The notes beneath the pieces are model-generated. The model was given only the letters and a program-made list of their open reading frames with translations, was not told where the DNA came from and searched no databases. DNA of 64,000 nt from Maribacter_C sp964554895. Lineage in GTDB: Bacteria > Bacteroidota > Bacteroidia > Flavobacteriales > Flavobacteriaceae. Shown here piece by piece: positions 62,947-64,000 of this stretch; position 1 is the stretch's first letter, and the number at the start of each line of letters is the position of its first letter. Position numbers and translations under genes: made by a program. Location: NCBI GenBank assembly GCA_964554895.1, contig CAZKQM010000002.1, forward strand, positions 1 through 64,000, in the 5' to 3' direction.

Positions 62947-63090
62947 ATGGAAAAAATTTACACTGAAGATCAACATTATTGTGAAATTGCAAAAGCTTCT
63001 CCTGAAGCAATACGTTTTATTTTGAACTTTTCTCAAGTTTTAAAAATAACCAAGCATAGGCAATTTAACTTTGAAAGTATTTTAAATTAA
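62947..63090 (+). CDS. 47-residue protein following sigma factor copy 2, new small family
   Basis: An ATG frame of 47 codons (MEKIYTEDQHYCEIAKASPE, then AIRFILNFSQVLKI and the end FNFESILN), stopping at TAA 63088-63090, directly before a terminator hairpin. It has the same length and clear similarity to the gene at 61741-61884. Conserved positions are spread through the sequence, as expected for a coding region under selection. Possible roles are a sigma-interacting regulator or a short partner protein. Neither is shown. Confidence 0.75.
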   Translation: MEKIYTEDQHYCEIAKASPEAIRFILNFSQVLKITKHRQFNFESILN

Positions 63091-63117
63091 AAAAGACCCG
63101 CTATTGGCGGGTCTTTT
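63091..63117. terminator. Bidirectional terminator after sigma cassette 2 and nth
   Basis: AAAAGACCCGC pairs with GCGGGTCTTTT around TATTG. It begins at the base after the small gene's stop and overlaps the last codons of nth on the other strand. Confidence 0.88.
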
Positions 63118-63766
63118 TACTTTTATAGTATTCTTGTAGCACCTTTTTTCTGCCTATTGTTTTTGTTATAATATCCTTTTCTAAATCCCATCCTCTTGCC
63201 GGAGAATATTCACGACCGTACCATATAATCTGCAAATGAAGATCGTTCCATAATTCCTTCGGAAATAATCTTTTGGCGTCTTTCTCGGTTTGCACAACAT
63301 TTTTGCCGTTAGTAAATCCCCAACGATATAGTAATCTATGAATATGGGTATCAACAGGAAAAGCAGGAATTCCGAATGCTTGAGACACTACCACACTTGC
63401 TGTTTTATGACCTACTGCAGGAAATTCTTCTAACAATTCAATTTCTTTGGGTACCACGCCATCATATTTTTCAACCAACATTTGTGAGAGTCCGTGAATA
63501 CCTTTTGCTTTCATGGGTGATAAACCGACAGGTTTAATTATTTCACGTATTTCATTTACCGTCAATTTTATCATGTCATAAGGGTTGTCGGCCTTTGCAA
63601 AAAGTAGCGGTGTAATTTTATTCACACGAACATCAGTGCTTTGTGTAGACATTAAGACCGCAATCAGCAATGTATATGGGTCTTTATGATCTAAGGGTAC
63701 AGGAATTGTTGGATATAATTCTTGTAGTGTCTTAATGGTAAAATTTACCTTTTCTGATTTCGTCAT
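63101..63766 (-). CDS. nth: Endonuclease III family DNA glycosylase lacking the iron-sulfur cluster
   Basis: A 221-residue HhH-GPD base-excision repair enzyme. The helix-hairpin-helix reads LEEFPAVGHKTA with the catalytic Lys at 121, and Asp139 lies in VDTHIHRL, matching K120/D138 of E. coli Nth. The C-terminal segment that normally holds the C-x6-C-x2-C-x5-C cluster ligands reads WYGREYSPARGWDLEKD, and the whole protein contains no cysteine. It is therefore a cluster-free Nth. The stop codon falls inside the shared terminator. It is divergent from the peroxiredoxin gene, 36 bp apart. Confidence 0.9.
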   Translation of the reverse strand: MTKSEKVNFTIKTLQELYPTIPVPLDHKDPYTLLIAVLMSTQSTDVRVNKITPLLFAKADNPYDMIKLTVNEIREIIKPVGLSPMKAKGIHGLSQMLVEKYDGVVPKEIELLEEFPAVGHKTASVVVSQAFGIPAFPVDTHIHRLLYRWGFTNGKNVVQTEKDAKRLFPKELWNDLHLQIIWYGREYSPARGWDLEKDIITKTIGRKKVLQEYYKSKKTRQ

Positions 63767-63802
63767 TATAGTTTAACTTTACTAACAAATTATATAATTC
63801 GT

Positions 63803-64000
63803 ATGAATACTTTAAAAGTAGGAGACAAGGTTCCTGAATTTACGTCAATAGATCAAGACGGCAATACTATTAAATTATCAGATTTTAAAGGCAAAAAATT
63901 AATTGTTTTTTTCTATCCGAAGGCAAGTACACCAGGTTGTACGGTTGAGGCCTGTAATTTAAGAGATAATTACAGTTCGTTTCAAGAACAAGGTTTTGAA
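63803..64000 (+). CDS. bcp: Thioredoxin-dependent peroxiredoxin (Bcp/PrxQ), 5' part only
   Basis: The first 66 residues are present and the frame runs off the window. It has LKVGDKVPEF, LIVFFYPKASTPGCTVEAC with the peroxidatic Cys at 46 and the PrxQ-type resolving Cys at 51 (CxxxxC). It reduces hydroperoxides with electrons from thioredoxin. A full protein would be about 150 residues. Confidence 0.9.
   Translation, partial: MNTLKVGDKVPEFTSIDQDGNTIKLSDFKGKKLIVFFYPKASTPGCTVEACNLRDNYSSFQEQGFE

Overview
The window reads as chromosomal DNA from a marine-type member of the Flavobacteriaceae (phylum Bacteroidota). It is AT-rich, and many starts lack a clear Shine-Dalgarno sequence. Several promoters carry the phylum's TAnnTTTG -7 box. 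Many exported proteins have SusC/RagA-type modules (CarboxypepD_reg-like and TonB plug domains), two giant secreted proteins end in a T9SS type A sorting domain, and small flavobacterial families (DUF4834, CAL67264) are present. No tRNA, rRNA, CRISPR array, insertion sequence or prophage was seen.

Layout. 1-2.5 kb: tail of a probable LytTR regulator, an intergenic region with two kinds of direct repeat, then a TPR/HisKA_2 sensor kinase. 2.5-6.5 kb: an SDR enzyme facing a menC-CPBP protease-menE operon for menaquinone synthesis. 6.6-15.2 kb: a run of exported proteins built from CarboxypepD_reg, barrel-less TonB plug, vWA, TPR and DUF2135-like modules, interrupted by an M24 peptidase. 15.2-23.2 kb: housekeeping genes (biotin-dependent carboxylase beta subunit, Gfo/Idh oxidoreductase, EttA, fumarase), a GNAT gene broken by one in-frame TGA, and a coiled-coil membrane protein. 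23.3-36.2 kb: a TonB-dependent receptor with a small exported partner, an ArsC-like protein, prfB with an intact +1 frameshift site, a large zinc metalloprotease, threonine aldolase, YegP, an OmpA-family protein, thioredoxin, YbaB and an S9 peptidase.

36.2-39.8 kb holds a CBS-like PLP enzyme followed by an alpha-oxoamine synthase, the expected pair for cysteate and capnine (sulfonolipid) synthesis, with a GNAT-fold protein convergent to them. 41-46.5 kb is a tightly overlapping envelope-glycan operon (DUF4834, YfhO, glycosyltransferase, flippase). 46.7-56.7 kb holds two tandem paralogous giant secreted glycosidase-like proteins (about 1640 residues each) with nine Big_2 domains apiece. One of them carries three nearly identical 258-bp repeat units. 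56.8-64 kb: an Arg/Ser/Thr-rich exported protein, UvrA, two closely related sigma factors each followed by a 47-codon gene of one unrecognised family, a cysteine-free endonuclease III and the start of a peroxiredoxin.

The most unusual signals are the duplicated sigma factor plus 47-residue protein cassette, the cluster of barrel-less plug proteins, the capnine pair with its neighbouring acyltransferase-like gene, and the 21-bp-phased direct repeats next to a possible terminator-bounded short transcript.
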